Assembly: GCF_004331465.1 (NCBI RefSeq)
Contig: NZ_SJKB01000006.1
Location: 372,001 to 436,000 of the forward strand
Direction: 5' to 3'
Length of the DNA: 64,000 nucleotides
Origin: Kribbella pittospori
Lineage (GTDB): Bacteria > Actinomycetota > Actinomycetes > Propionibacteriales > Kribbellaceae
Position 1 is the stretch's first letter, and each line of letters starts with the position of its first letter. The notes below the pieces were generated by a model. That model searched no databases. It had not been told where the DNA came from and saw nothing but the letters and a program-made list of their open reading frames with translations. The position numbers and the translations under genes were made by a program. This document shows, in pieces, positions 24,539 to 32,956 of this stretch.

Positions 24539-24583
24539 TTGACACTGCCGGATCGGGTTGCCTACTCTTCGGAAATCGATTTC
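24539..24583 (+). promoter_or_regulatory. Promoter and LacI-type operator of the SIS/PfkB operon
   Basis: TTGACA (24539-24544), an 18-bp spacer and TACTCT (24563-24568) form the promoter. The perfect 12-bp palindrome GAAATCGATTTC (24572-24583) lies over the expected start site. Mirror-image arrangement with the 24418 site supports joint control by the LacI regulator encoded at 26291. Confidence 0.75.
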
Positions 24584-24602
24584 TTACCTGAGAGGCGCTG
24601 GA

Positions 24603-25265
24603 ATGCCAGTTGTGCCGAACCGTGCGACCGCCCACCGCACGGCCGACGAGCTGTCCAGGGACCTGGTGGCACGGGGATTACAAGCGGCGCGGAACGCGAT
24701 CGAGACCGAGGCCGCGGCGGTGTCCGCATTGGCGGACAGGTTGGACGGGGTCTTCCTCGACGTACTGACAGCCGTCGCCGGCTGCGAAGGTCACCTGGTG
24801 GTGACCGGCCTCGGCAAGTCCGGGCTGGTCGGCCGCAAGATCGCCGCCACGCTCGCCAGCACCGGTACGCCGGCGACCTTCATCCACTCCGGGGACGCGT
24901 TGCATGGCGACTCCGGTGCGGTGACGTCGCGCGACCTGGTCCTCGCCCTGTCCGCCTCCGGTGAGACCGCCGAGGTGTGCGCGTTCGCCCGGATGCTGCG
25001 TGACCGGGAGATCCCGGTGATCGCGATGACCGGCAACGAGGAGTCGACGCTGGCCCGGCTGGCGACGTACACGCTGGACACGATGGTGCTGAAGGAGGCG
25101 GACCCACTGAACCTCGCCCCGACCGCATCGACCACGGCTTCGCTCGCGATGGGTGATGCGCTCGCCTGCGCCCTCGTCGTACTGCGGGAGTTCAGTCACC
25201 ACGACTTCGCCCGGTTTCATCCATCAGGTGCCCTCGGCAAGCGTCTGCTGGGGGACGAGGCATGA
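24603..25265 (+). CDS. SIS-domain sugar phosphate isomerase, short D-arabinose-5-phosphate isomerase type
   Basis: Protein of 220 residues matching the catalytic SIS part of KdsD/KpsF/GutQ, which interconvert D-arabinose 5-phosphate and D-ribulose 5-phosphate. Seen: GLGKSGLVGRKIAATLASTG (with the active-site Lys), HGDSGAVTSRDLVLALSASG, then LAPTASTTASLAMGDALACA and FHPSGALGKRLL with the conserved His. In E. coli KdsD, as I recall it, the corresponding segments read GMGKSGHIGRKMAATFASTG and SHPGGALGRKLL. The two C-terminal CBS domains of KdsD are absent. One loop has SGDA where KdsD has PAEA. Gram-positive actinobacteria make no Kdo, so a catabolic role is likely. ATG at 24603; ATGA overlap with the kinase gene. 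Confidence 0.88.
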   Translation: MPVVPNRATAHRTADELSRDLVARGLQAARNAIETEAAAVSALADRLDGVFLDVLTAVAGCEGHLVVTGLGKSGLVGRKIAATLASTGTPATFIHSGDALHGDSGAVTSRDLVLALSASGETAEVCAFARMLRDREIPVIAMTGNEESTLARLATYTLDTMVLKEADPLNLAPTASTTASLAMGDALACALVVLREFSHHDFARFHPSGALGKRLLGDEA

Positions 25266-26221
25266 GTTCGTACGACGTCTGCGTGCTCGGGTCGTTCATG
25301 AAGGACCTGGTCGCTTCGGCCGAGCGGCGACCGTTGCCAGGGGAAACCCTGCACGGGACCGGCTTCGCGGAGTTCCTCGGTGGCAAGGGAGTGAACCAGG
25401 CGATCGCGGCCGCGCGGATGGGCGCGCGGACTGCGATCGTGGGCACCATCGGCGAGGACCGGTACGGCGAGGAGTTCCTCGAACTGCTCGAGTCCGACGG
25501 CGTCGACACCGCGTGGGTGGTCCGTCATCCCTCCCTCGGTACGGGCGTCGGTCTGCCGCTCGTACTGCCCGACGGTGGCAACTCGATCATCATCGTGTCC
25601 CGCGCCAACGCGGCGATCACGGCGGAGGATGTCGAGGCAGCGGCCGGCGTACTTACTGCCAGTAAGGTCCTCAGCGTCCAACTCGAACTCCCGGTCGAGG
25701 CGAGCCACGCTGCCCTCCGGCTCGCCTCGACCGCGGACGTCACCACGATCCTCACCCCGGCCCCGGTCGGCCCGGTCGATCCGTCGCTGGCGTCGTACGT
25801 CGACATCCTGGTCCCGAACGAGGTAGAGGCGGCTGCGCTGACCGGACTGAACTGCGACGACGAATCGCAGGTGCCCGCGATCGCGCGGAAGCTGGCCGAG
25901 GAGTGGGACCTGCGCGGGTGCGTCGTGACGCTGGGGTCGCGGGGCGCGTTTGTTCTCGATCGGGCTCGCGACTTCGAGGAGCGGGTTGAGGCACACCGGG
26001 TTGCGACTGTCGACACGGTCGGTGCTGGCGATGCCTTCTGCGGGTCGCTGGCCGCGTCTCTGGCCGGCGGTGCCGAGCTGATCGACGCCGTACGGCTGGC
26101 CAACGCTGCCGGTGCTCTCTCCACCACCGTGAACGGCGCCGCGGACTCCGCGCCGGACCGCGCGACCGCCGTCGCCCTCCTGGACGGCGCGGCTTCCAGC
26201 CTCGGCCCGCCGTCACCATGA
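25262..26221 (+). CDS. PfkB-family carbohydrate kinase (ribokinase-like)
   Basis: ATP-dependent sugar kinase of 319 residues. The N-terminal substrate motif is EFLGGKGVNQAIAAARMGA, and the C-terminal signature DTVGAGDAFCGSLAASLAGG supplies the catalytic Asp and anion hole. These match ribokinase-type members that phosphorylate pentoses at O5. Because it overlaps an arabinose-5-phosphate-isomerase-type gene (ATGA), the likeliest substrate is a free pentose such as D-arabinose; D-ribose or another sugar is not excluded. Second gene of the LacI-controlled operon. Confidence 0.9.
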   Translation: MSSYDVCVLGSFMKDLVASAERRPLPGETLHGTGFAEFLGGKGVNQAIAAARMGARTAIVGTIGEDRYGEEFLELLESDGVDTAWVVRHPSLGTGVGLPLVLPDGGNSIIIVSRANAAITAEDVEAAAGVLTASKVLSVQLELPVEASHAALRLASTADVTTILTPAPVGPVDPSLASYVDILVPNEVEAAALTGLNCDDESQVPAIARKLAEEWDLRGCVVTLGSRGAFVLDRARDFEERVEAHRVATVDTVGAGDAFCGSLAASLAGGAELIDAVRLANAAGALSTTVNGAADSAPDRATAVALLDGAASSLGPPSP

Positions 26222-26290
26222 GATCCTTTCTGGCGGATCGGGGTTAGAGTGCGATCCAGACGACCATCGGATCTCCAGCGGGGAGCGGGC

Positions 26291-27298
26291 ATGACGACGA
26301 TCTACGACGTCGCGCGTAGATCGGGCGTGTCCCCGGCCACCGTCTCGCGGGTCCTGAGCGGCCGTCGCAACGTGGATCCGCAGTTGTCCGAGAAGGTCCG
26401 GGCCGCGGTCGCCGAGCTCGGGTACCGGCCCAACGGCGTCGCGCGGAACCTGCGCAAGTCCAGTACGAACCTGTGGGCCGTGGTCATCTCCGACATCGAG
26501 AACCCGTTCTTCACGTCGCTGGTCCGCGGTCTGGAGGATGTCGCGCAGACCGAGGGGTACCACGTCGTACTGTGCAACTCGGACGAGGATCCGGCCAAGG
26601 AGGCTGCGTACGCCTCGGCGGTGCTGACCGACCAGATGGCGGGCGTGGTGATCTCCCCGACGTCGACGGCCGAGGGCGTGCAGCAGCTCGCGGAAGCGAA
26701 GATCCCGCTGGTGCTGATCGACCGCCGGGTCGACGGGGTCGAGGCGGACACCGTGCTGGTCGACAACGAGCACGGTGCGCACGAGGGCGTCAAACACTTG
26801 ATCGACGGTGGGTATCAGCGGATCGCATGTATCACCGGTCCCCGGAAGGTCAGTACGGCGATGGACCGGCTGGCCGGGTATCGGTCGGCGTTGCGGGCTG
26901 GTGGGATTCGCTACAACAAGGACCTGGTCCGGCACGCGGACTTCCGCGAGGCGGGTGGGTATGCGGCGATGGAGAGCTTGCTGGAGCTCGCCGAGCCGCC
27001 TGAGGCGCTGTTCGTCACGAACAACCTGATGACGGTTGGTGCGCTCGAATGCCTTGCGAAGAAGGGCCTCCGCGCTCCGGCCGACATCGCGGTGGTCGGC
27101 TTCGACGACATCCCGTGGGCGGACCTCGTCGTACCCAGCCTGACCACGGTGGCCCAACCGACGTACGAGCTGGGTCGCACCGCGGGCCTCCTCCTGAAGG
27201 ACCGCACCGCCTCCCCCGGCCGCCCACCCTCCACCGTCACCCTCCGCACCGAACTCCACATCCGAGCCACCTCAGCCCCAAGAACCAAGAAACGCTGA
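26291..27298 (+). CDS. LacI-family transcriptional regulator
   Basis: Repressor of 335 residues. The helix-turn-helix is TIYDVARRSGVSPATVSRVL with the hinge helix region GYRPNGVARNLRKSS, followed by a periplasmic-binding-protein-like sensor domain (VVISDIENPFFTSLVRGLED, VLIDRRVDGVEADTVLVDN, ITGPRKVSTAMDRLAGYRSA, VVGFDDIPWADLVVPSLTTV). The ATG at 26291 is used; the frame is open upstream. It lies 69 bp after the kinase, probably in the same operon, and is the natural candidate for the two AATCGATT operators at 24418 and 24572. The final 100 bp are strongly C-rich on the coding strand. Confidence 0.94.
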   Translation: MTTIYDVARRSGVSPATVSRVLSGRRNVDPQLSEKVRAAVAELGYRPNGVARNLRKSSTNLWAVVISDIENPFFTSLVRGLEDVAQTEGYHVVLCNSDEDPAKEAAYASAVLTDQMAGVVISPTSTAEGVQQLAEAKIPLVLIDRRVDGVEADTVLVDNEHGAHEGVKHLIDGGYQRIACITGPRKVSTAMDRLAGYRSALRAGGIRYNKDLVRHADFREAGGYAAMESLLELAEPPEALFVTNNLMTVGALECLAKKGLRAPADIAVVGFDDIPWADLVVPSLTTVAQPTYELGRTAGLLLKDRTASPGRPPSTVTLRTELHIRATSAPRTKKR

Positions 27299-27323
27299 GA
27301 AGTCCCCCAGTCGGACACCGCAA

Positions 27324-27700
27324 CGGACACCGCTCCGCGGCGGCCGACTATCGGCCCGGAACTGTCCACCGACCAGCCCCCTCCCGCCGGCTACTGGCAC
27401 GCACGAGGAACGCAAAGCGGACACCGCTCCGCGGCGGCTGACCTATCGGCCGCCTCCAGCGGGTGCGCGACTGCGACACGAGCCGGTGTGAGCGCGCGGA
27501 CTGCGGAGCGGACGCACACCGCACAAAGGACACCGCCTCGCGGCGGCCGACTATCGGCCGGCTCCGGCGGCGGGCGGAACGGTCCGCCGCCCACCGCCGT
27601 CCCGCCAGCAACTGGGACACAGGACGAACGCAGAGTGGCCACCGCTTCGCGGAGGCTGTCCTATTGGCCGCCTCCGGCGGCGTGCGGAACCGTCCACTGA
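27324..27700 (+). repeat. Left arm of a repeat-filled gene-free region: four units, about 94-109 bp apart
   Basis: Units begin CGGACACCGCTCCGCGGCGG or a variant at 27324, 27418, 27527 and 27636, each continuing into a TATCGGCC (or TATTGGCC) block and a CGCCTCCGGCGG-like hairpin. The same unit occurs in reverse orientation at 28452-28945. No protein-like frame was found between the LacI stop (27298) and the GH92 stop (28967). Confidence 0.75.
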
Positions 27701-27896
27701 TCTACGGCGTGGTGAGCGTTCCGGTCACCGATCAGCCTCCTACCGCCGGGCGGCCGCGGTGGTCTTCTTCAACACGATCATCGACAAGGACTAGATGTAC
27801 TCCGCCAGGAGGCTGGTTGCAGACGGATCCTCGGTCGACGTGGCCATCACGCCGAGGAGGCACCCCGAATTCTCGGTGCCGCCGGGGTGCGGACGT

Positions 27897-27984
27897 GCCG
27901 CACTCACCAACCTGGCCGTCGGCCTACCTCCACGCTCGAGGTGAGCGTGGCGACCTCAGCCTCCGAGTGGTTGGTGAGTGCGGC
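27897..27984. repeat. 88-nt compound palindrome P2, homologous to P1
   Basis: GCCGCACTCACCAACC (27897-27912) pairs perfectly with GGTTGGTGAGTGCGGC (27969-27984); the inner CCACGCTC pairs with GAGCGTGG. Its ends and several internal blocks match the palindrome at 19130-19214. Like P1 it lies between convergent genes, LacI and GH92. Confidence 0.85.
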
Positions 27985-28023
27985 GGGTCCGCCTGCGACG
28001 CGACGATCCCCGCGTGCTGCGCA

Positions 28024-28127
28024 CCGGCAGGCCATCACAATGGACGCGACCGCACTCCCGCGGTAGCGGGCCAGGCGGAAATCGGGTCACCGGGGTCTAC
28101 AGCTCGCCCGTTGTGATGGCCTGCCGG
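28024..28127. repeat. Inverted repeat P3 with 17-bp perfect arms
   Basis: CCGGCAGGCCATCACAA (28024-28040) and TTGTGATGGCCTGCCGG (28111-28127) are exact reverse complements around a 70-nt centre that itself holds the small hairpin CCCGC-GGTA-GCGGG. Its arms are unrelated to P1 and P2. From here to 28451 nothing recognisable was seen. Confidence 0.85.
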
Positions 28128-28451
28128 ACCGCGACCATCGCCTGCTACCAACTGCCCGGCTGATCGGCCAGTCTCCGAGTGCATGCCTGACGCGACCTTG
28201 TGCACGGGTTGGTCACGCGGGACGGTCTTTGGTGGTTGATCGGTGCACAGAGTCGGCGGTGGACAGCGGGCGACGAGAGACACGTCGGTGTACCGGTCCT
28301 TTGCGGTGCGCTGGCTCCTGGCAGCACGTCACTGTGCGCTCCGCCGAAGGGCGGTTCGATGCCAGTGGGAGCCGTCGGTGAGCTGCCGGCGCCGATCACG
28401 TGATGCGTGCATCGGTGCTAGCTGGCCGCAGTTGTCGTATGGCGTCGCGCA

Positions 28452-28945
28452 CGCCGCCGAAGGCGGCCGACGGGAGCCGCCGCGAAGCGGTGTCCACTCC
28501 ACGCCAGAGCACCCACCACAGCCGGCGACGGCAATCACCCTTGCACGGGTCCACAGTCGCGTGCGCCGCCGAAGGCGGCCAACGGGACAGCCGCCGCGAA
28601 ACGGTGTCCGTTCCGCGCCGGACCACCGACCGCAGCTGGCGCCTATCGCGTGTGGCACGCCGTGCCGGTCTGCGCACGCCGCCGAGGGCGGCCAACCCGA
28701 CAGCCCCCGCGTAGCGGTGTCCACTCCACGCCAGGCCACCCACCACAGCTGACGACGGCGACCACACCCGCACGGGTCCACAGTCGCGCACGCCGCCGGA
28801 GGTGGCTGATAGTCAGCCGCGAAGCGGTGTCCACTCCACGCCGGACCACCCACCACAGCTGACGACGGCAACCACACCTGCACGGGTCCACAGTCGCGTG
28901 CGCCGCCGGAGGCGGCTGAATAGTCAGCGGTGTCCTTTTGTGGAG
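28452..28945 (-). repeat. Tandem array of about 112-bp units (four complete, one truncated)
   Basis: CGCCGCCGA or CGCCGCCGG recurs at 28452, 28564, 28677, 28791 and 28901, spacing 110-114 bp. Within the units CGAAGCGGTGTCCACTCCAC, CACCCACCACAGC and CACGGGTCCACAGTCG recur in the same order. Read on the minus strand, the start of each unit (GGACACCGCTTCGCGGC, then TATCAGCC in the best copies) matches the units at 27324-27700. The last unit is cut at a GTGTCCTTTT just before the GH92 stop. Confidence 0.8.
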
Positions 28946-28966
28946 GTGTTAGTGGAGGAGTTCGAC

Positions 28967-31900
28967 CTAGCTGAGGGTTAGGTCGCTGGTGGCGGTGGTG
29001 ATGGTTAGACGGTAGTGCTGGAAGGGTGCTGGGGTGGGGATTTTGAAGGGGCGGGTCTGGTGGGGCCAGGGGAAGGATTGGCTGGTTCGGGTGTCCAGGC
29101 GGGTCCAGGTGGTGTTGTCGGTGGAGGCTTCCAGGTGCCAGGCGGTGGGGGTGCCGCCGGTGCCTGAGGTGAGGGTGTAGAAGGTCGGGGTGGCGGGGGC
29201 GGGGAGGGACCACTCGATAGTGGGGGTGGGAGTGTCGAAGGTGACCTCGGTGGTGGAGGTGTTGTCGAAGAGGGGGTTGCCGGGGTCGTGCGGGATCAGG
29301 TCGACGAGTGGGGTGGGGATGGCGTCGTCCTGGGTCATGGAGGGTGGGGTGGCCAGGGTCGCCCAGTCGGAGGGTTCGGGGCCAAGGACGAAGTCGATCT
29401 GGTGGGCGGCGCGGAGGGCGGCGTCGGTGATTGATGCGGTGGGCAACTGTTTGCCGTCGATCAGGAGGTCTTGGACATAAGGGTGTTGGACGTTGGACGC
29501 CGTGATGGTGATCGGCTTGCCGCCGAGTGGGGTGACGACGGTGCGCGTGAAGAGCGGGGAGCCGATCGCGTATTCGGGGGCGCCGACGCGGAGCGGATAG
29601 ATGCCTAGGGCAGCGAACAGGTACCAGGCGGACATCTCGCCGTTGTCCTCGTCGCCGGGGTAGCCCTGGCCGATCTGTTCGCCGACGTACAGCCGGTCGA
29701 GGACCTCGCGGACGATGGCCTGCGTCTTGTGGGGTGCGCCGGCGTAGTTGTACATCCAGGCGATGTGGTGGGCCGGCTGGTTGCTGAAGCCGAACTGACC
29801 CATCCGGACTGCTTGGGCCTCGAGCATCTCGTGGATGACGATCGAGTAGGTGCCCTTCTTCACCGCGAGTTCCGGGGTCGCGAAGAACTCGTCGAGCTTC
29901 GCCTCCAAGCCGCGCGGACCGCCGTACAGGTTGGCGAGGCCGCGGGGGTCGTGGGCGACGTGGAAGGCGAAGTTCCAGCCGTCGGTCTCGGTGAAGTCAC
30001 CGCCCCACTCGCACGGGTCGAACTCGTCAGGCGTCTTCGCGAACGTACCGTCGGGGCGGCGACCCTGGAAGAAGTTGACGGCGTCGTCGAAGAGCAGCAC
30101 GTAGTTCAGCGATCGCCGGCGCAGGTACTCCGCTTCCTCCGCGAGCTGAGCGCGACGCGCCGTAGGAACCGTGGGATCGTCGGCTAGGCGGGCGGCCATC
30201 TCGGCGAGGCCGAAGTCGTTCAGGTACGCCTCGAGCGACCAGGACACGCTCTCCTCGGTGTCGGTGCTCACGTACCCGGTGAAGAACCCGGTCCCCACGC
30301 CCTTCCGCCCGACCTCGGTCGCCTCCGGCCCGACGGTGGCGTTGCGGAGACCGGCGTCGTACGTCGCCAACGGGTCCGGCAGCCCGACGCCCTTCAGATA
30401 GGCATCCGCGAACGACACATCGGAGCTCGTGCCGGTCATGCAATCCGCGTAACCCGGCGACGACCAGCGCGCGATCCAGCCACCGTCGCGGTACTGCTGC
30501 ACGAACCCGTCGACGAACTCCGCCGCCAGCCACGGGTAGAGGAACGCGTACGCCGGCCACGCGGTCCGGTACGTGTCCCAGAAACCACTGTTGACGTACA
30601 TCTTCCCGGACTTCACCACCGCACGATCGGCCTCGGGCGCGGTGACCGGGCTGGCGTAGCGGTAGTCCGGTTCGTCAACAGTGCCGGCGTTCTCGAACTG
30701 GCTGTTCGGATAGAGGTTGAGCCGGTAGAGATTGCCGTAGACCGTGCGCAACTGCGGCTCGGTCGCCCCCTCGGGCCGGATGACCGTGAGGCGCTCATTC
30801 CAGGCCTCACGAGCGGCCTGCTGGATGTCCTCGAAGGACCGGCCCTCGAGCTCGAGCGACAGGTTGTGACGCGCCTGGTCGACGCCGATGAACGACGTCG
30901 CGATCCGCAACGTGACCTCGTCGACCGCGGCGAAGGAAGCGGCGCGAGCGTTGTCCCGGCCGCCGACAGCTGGTCCGAAACCGGCAGGAGCAACCGAGAA
31001 GACCCCGTAGCAGTACATCCGCGTCCGGCCGAACTCCGAACCGTTCTCGACCCAGCCTGTCAGCGCGGTCCCGTCGAAGCTGAAGGCGCCGTTCTCGTCG
31101 ATCGTGTCGAACACCAGATGCCGGCCGGCCGCGTCGCCCGGGAACTCGAACCGGAAGATCGCCCCGTGATCGGTCGGCGCCAGCTCGGCCAGTACGCCGT
31201 TTGCGAGCCGGACCGAGTACAGGTCCGGCCGCGCGATCTCGTCGTCGTGGCTGAACGCGGCGGCACGTGCAGCCGGATCGCCGAGCGGCTCGGCCATGGC
31301 CACCGGCATGATCGTCAGCTGGTCCCGGTCGCCCATCCACGGGCTCGGCTGGTGTGAGAACGACAGGCCCTGCAGCTCCGGCCGGTTGTCGGCGTTGTTC
31401 GCGCGGTGGTACTCGTACGGCCAGCGATGGGTCGAGGCGTCGGTCACCGGCGTGAGGAAGTTGAAGCCGTTCGGCCAGGCCGTGATCGGCAGCGTGTTGC
31501 CGCGGGAGAAGTCGTGGCTGGCGTTCGTGCCGCGCCGGGTGTCGACGTACGCGACCAGGTCCGTGCCGTCCAGGCGGGTCGGCGCCGGCCCGATCTCGAC
31601 ATCGTCGACCCAGCCCTCGAAAGGCCCTGACGGGGCGTCGACCACGAGCAGCACTTGGTCGACGGTCTTCCCGGCCGCCGGCGAGAGGTCGACCTGTACG
31701 TCGTTCCACTGGTTCGCGTAGAGGATCTTGGCCGCGCCCTGGCCGGATGCGTCGAAGGGCATCCCGTACTGGTCCGTGACGCCGAGACCGGACAGACGCG
31801 AGCCGTCGGTGAAGACCAGGTCCACCGCGGCATACGTCGCCGAGTAGCTGAGCCGGTCGTCGAGCTCGGGGTAGATCTTGTACCGCAGCCGGTCGCCAAC

Positions 31901-32053
31901 CTGCAGCAGTCCACCCACCGCCTGAAGCACCGCTTCCTGACGGCCTCCCGTCGTACCGGAGTAGCGGGTCGCGTCGACACTGCTGAAGCCGGCGCCGCTC
32001 GGGCTGGTCGGGCCGACCGGCCCTCCACCTGTCTCGATGATCACGGGAGGCAA
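28967..32053 (-). CDS. GH92 family alpha-mannosidase, multi-domain
   Basis: Calcium-dependent exo-alpha-mannosidase family, 1028 residues. Order: a galactose-binding-like module (about 25-150, QWNDVQVDLSPAAGKTVDQV to EGWVDDVEIG), the GH92 N-domain (from about 165, YVDTRRGTNASHDFSRGNT), the catalytic (alpha/alpha)6 barrel (SGFWDTYRTAWPAYAFLYPW, GYADCMTGTSSDVSFADAYL, and GYPGDEDNGEMSAWYLFAAL near 795-815 with the Asp/Glu residues), then a discoidin-like C-terminus (about 920-1028). Start is uncertain: a TTG at 32053 lies 9 bp after the epimerase stop, and a GTG at 32044 is also possible. No signal peptide is visible, unusual for this family. The last 100 codons are C-rich and G-poor. Confidence 0.93.
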   Translation of the reverse strand: MPPVIIETGGGPVGPTSPSGAGFSSVDATRYSGTTGGRQEAVLQAVGGLLQVGDRLRYKIYPELDDRLSYSATYAAVDLVFTDGSRLSGLGVTDQYGMPFDASGQGAAKILYANQWNDVQVDLSPAAGKTVDQVLLVVDAPSGPFEGWVDDVEIGPAPTRLDGTDLVAYVDTRRGTNASHDFSRGNTLPITAWPNGFNFLTPVTDASTHRWPYEYHRANNADNRPELQGLSFSHQPSPWMGDRDQLTIMPVAMAEPLGDPAARAAAFSHDDEIARPDLYSVRLANGVLAELAPTDHGAIFRFEFPGDAAGRHLVFDTIDENGAFSFDGTALTGWVENGSEFGRTRMYCYGVFSVAPAGFGPAVGGRDNARAASFAAVDEVTLRIATSFIGVDQARHNLSLELEGRSFEDIQQAAREAWNERLTVIRPEGATEPQLRTVYGNLYRLNLYPNSQFENAGTVDEPDYRYASPVTAPEADRAVVKSGKMYVNSGFWDTYRTAWPAYAFLYPWLAAEFVDGFVQQYRDGGWIARWSSPGYADCMTGTSSDVSFADAYLKGVGLPDPLATYDAGLRNATVGPEATEVGRKGVGTGFFTGYVSTDTEESVSWSLEAYLNDFGLAEMAARLADDPTVPTARRAQLAEEAEYLRRRSLNYVLLFDDAVNFFQGRRPDGTFAKTPDEFDPCEWGGDFTETDGWNFAFHVAHDPRGLANLYGGPRGLEAKLDEFFATPELAVKKGTYSIVIHEMLEAQAVRMGQFGFSNQPAHHIAWMYNYAGAPHKTQAIVREVLDRLYVGEQIGQGYPGDEDNGEMSAWYLFAALGIYPLRVGAPEYAIGSPLFTRTVVTPLGGKPITITASNVQHPYVQDLLIDGKQLPTASITDAALRAAHQIDFVLGPEPSDWATLATPPSMTQDDAIPTPLVDLIPHDPGNPLFDNTSTTEVTFDTPTPTIEWSLPAPATPTFYTLTSGTGGTPTAWHLEASTDNTTWTRLDTRTSQSFPWPHQTRPFKIPTPAPFQHYRLTITTATSDLTLS

Positions 32054-32062
32054 TGCTACGGA

Positions 32063-32956
32063 TCAGTGCGGCGGTGGCGGCGGGACGTTCCCATCCTGGA
32101 CCCAGGCGACGTAGTCGCGCGCGATCTCCTCGTCCGCCCGCAGCCGAAGACCCGCCGCCAACGCCCGCCGGTTGTCGAGCCGGAACGTTCCGTCGTTGCT
32201 CCCGTCGTGCGGCAGATGAAAGCGATCCACCGCCGGTGACCAGTCCACCGGAGCAGCATCGGGTACGACGGAACGCCAGGCGTCGGCCATCTCCGTCATC
32301 GTTCGGGTCGGCCCAACCGCGTTGAACGGGCCGCTCACGCGCTCGGTCGTGAGCCGGAGCAGGAAGTCAGCAAGATCCCGGGCGTCGACGTACTGGACCG
32401 GTTGCGAGGGTCGGGCGGCACACTCCATCCGGGTTCCATGGGCGAGCGCGGAGCCCCAGTTGCCGAAGTCCGGGTTGTACGGACCGACCACGAAACCTGA
32501 CCGAACTGCCGCGGTCCGCTCGCCGAATGTGGCCGACAGCAACGACTCGCAGCGCACCTTCGACGGCCCGTAGATGTCCATCGTGAACTCGTCCTCGGGC
32601 GCACCGTCCGGCCATTCCAGCAGCGGAGCCGACTCGTCCATGCCCGGCGTCACTTTGCTGGCGTAGACGGCGATCGACGACATGTAGGTGTAGTGGCCAA
32701 CGCGATCCCGGAGCAACTCCGCACTCAGCTGGACCTGCGGAACCAGGAAGCCGGACATGTCGATGACGCCGTCCCACTCCCCCGTCGCCAGCACGCCCGG
32801 CGCGGCTCGCTCACCGACCAACCGTCGTACCTCAGGAAACAGCTCGGGGTTGGTGAGACCTCGGTTGAACAGCGTCACATCGTGATGGTCGCGCAGGGCT
32901 GCCTCGACTACGTGGCGGCCGAGGTTCTTCGTGCCGCCGAGGACGAGCAACCTCAC
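32063..32956 (-). CDS. NAD(P)-dependent epimerase/dehydratase family protein
   Basis: Extended short-chain dehydrogenase of 297 residues. The N-terminal Rossmann motif is LVLGGTKNLGRHVVEAAL (GGTxxxG type), and the active-site Tyr-Lys pair is in YGPSKVRCE, preceded by YMSSIAVYASK. The GGTxxLG form and the overall pattern resemble reductase or isoflavone-reductase-like actinobacterial members acting on unknown substrates. The GTG at 32956 overlaps the stop of the kinase gene (GTGA). GH92 starts 9 bp after its stop. Ends in a poly-proline tail. Confidence 0.87.
   Translation of the reverse strand: MRLLVLGGTKNLGRHVVEAALRDHHDVTLFNRGLTNPELFPEVRRLVGERAAPGVLATGEWDGVIDMSGFLVPQVQLSAELLRDRVGHYTYMSSIAVYASKVTPGMDESAPLLEWPDGAPEDEFTMDIYGPSKVRCESLLSATFGERTAAVRSGFVVGPYNPDFGNWGSALAHGTRMECAARPSQPVQYVDARDLADFLLRLTTERVSGPFNAVGPTRTMTEMADAWRSVVPDAAPVDWSPAVDRFHLPHDGSNDGTFRLDNRRALAAGLRLRADEEIARDYVAWVQDGNVPPPPPH

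Noticed and set aside
28329..29213. Minus-strand frame upstream-looking to GH92 and in the 112-bp repeats
   Set aside because: It is built from tandem repeats and the wrong frame of the GH92 end; no start signal or domain.
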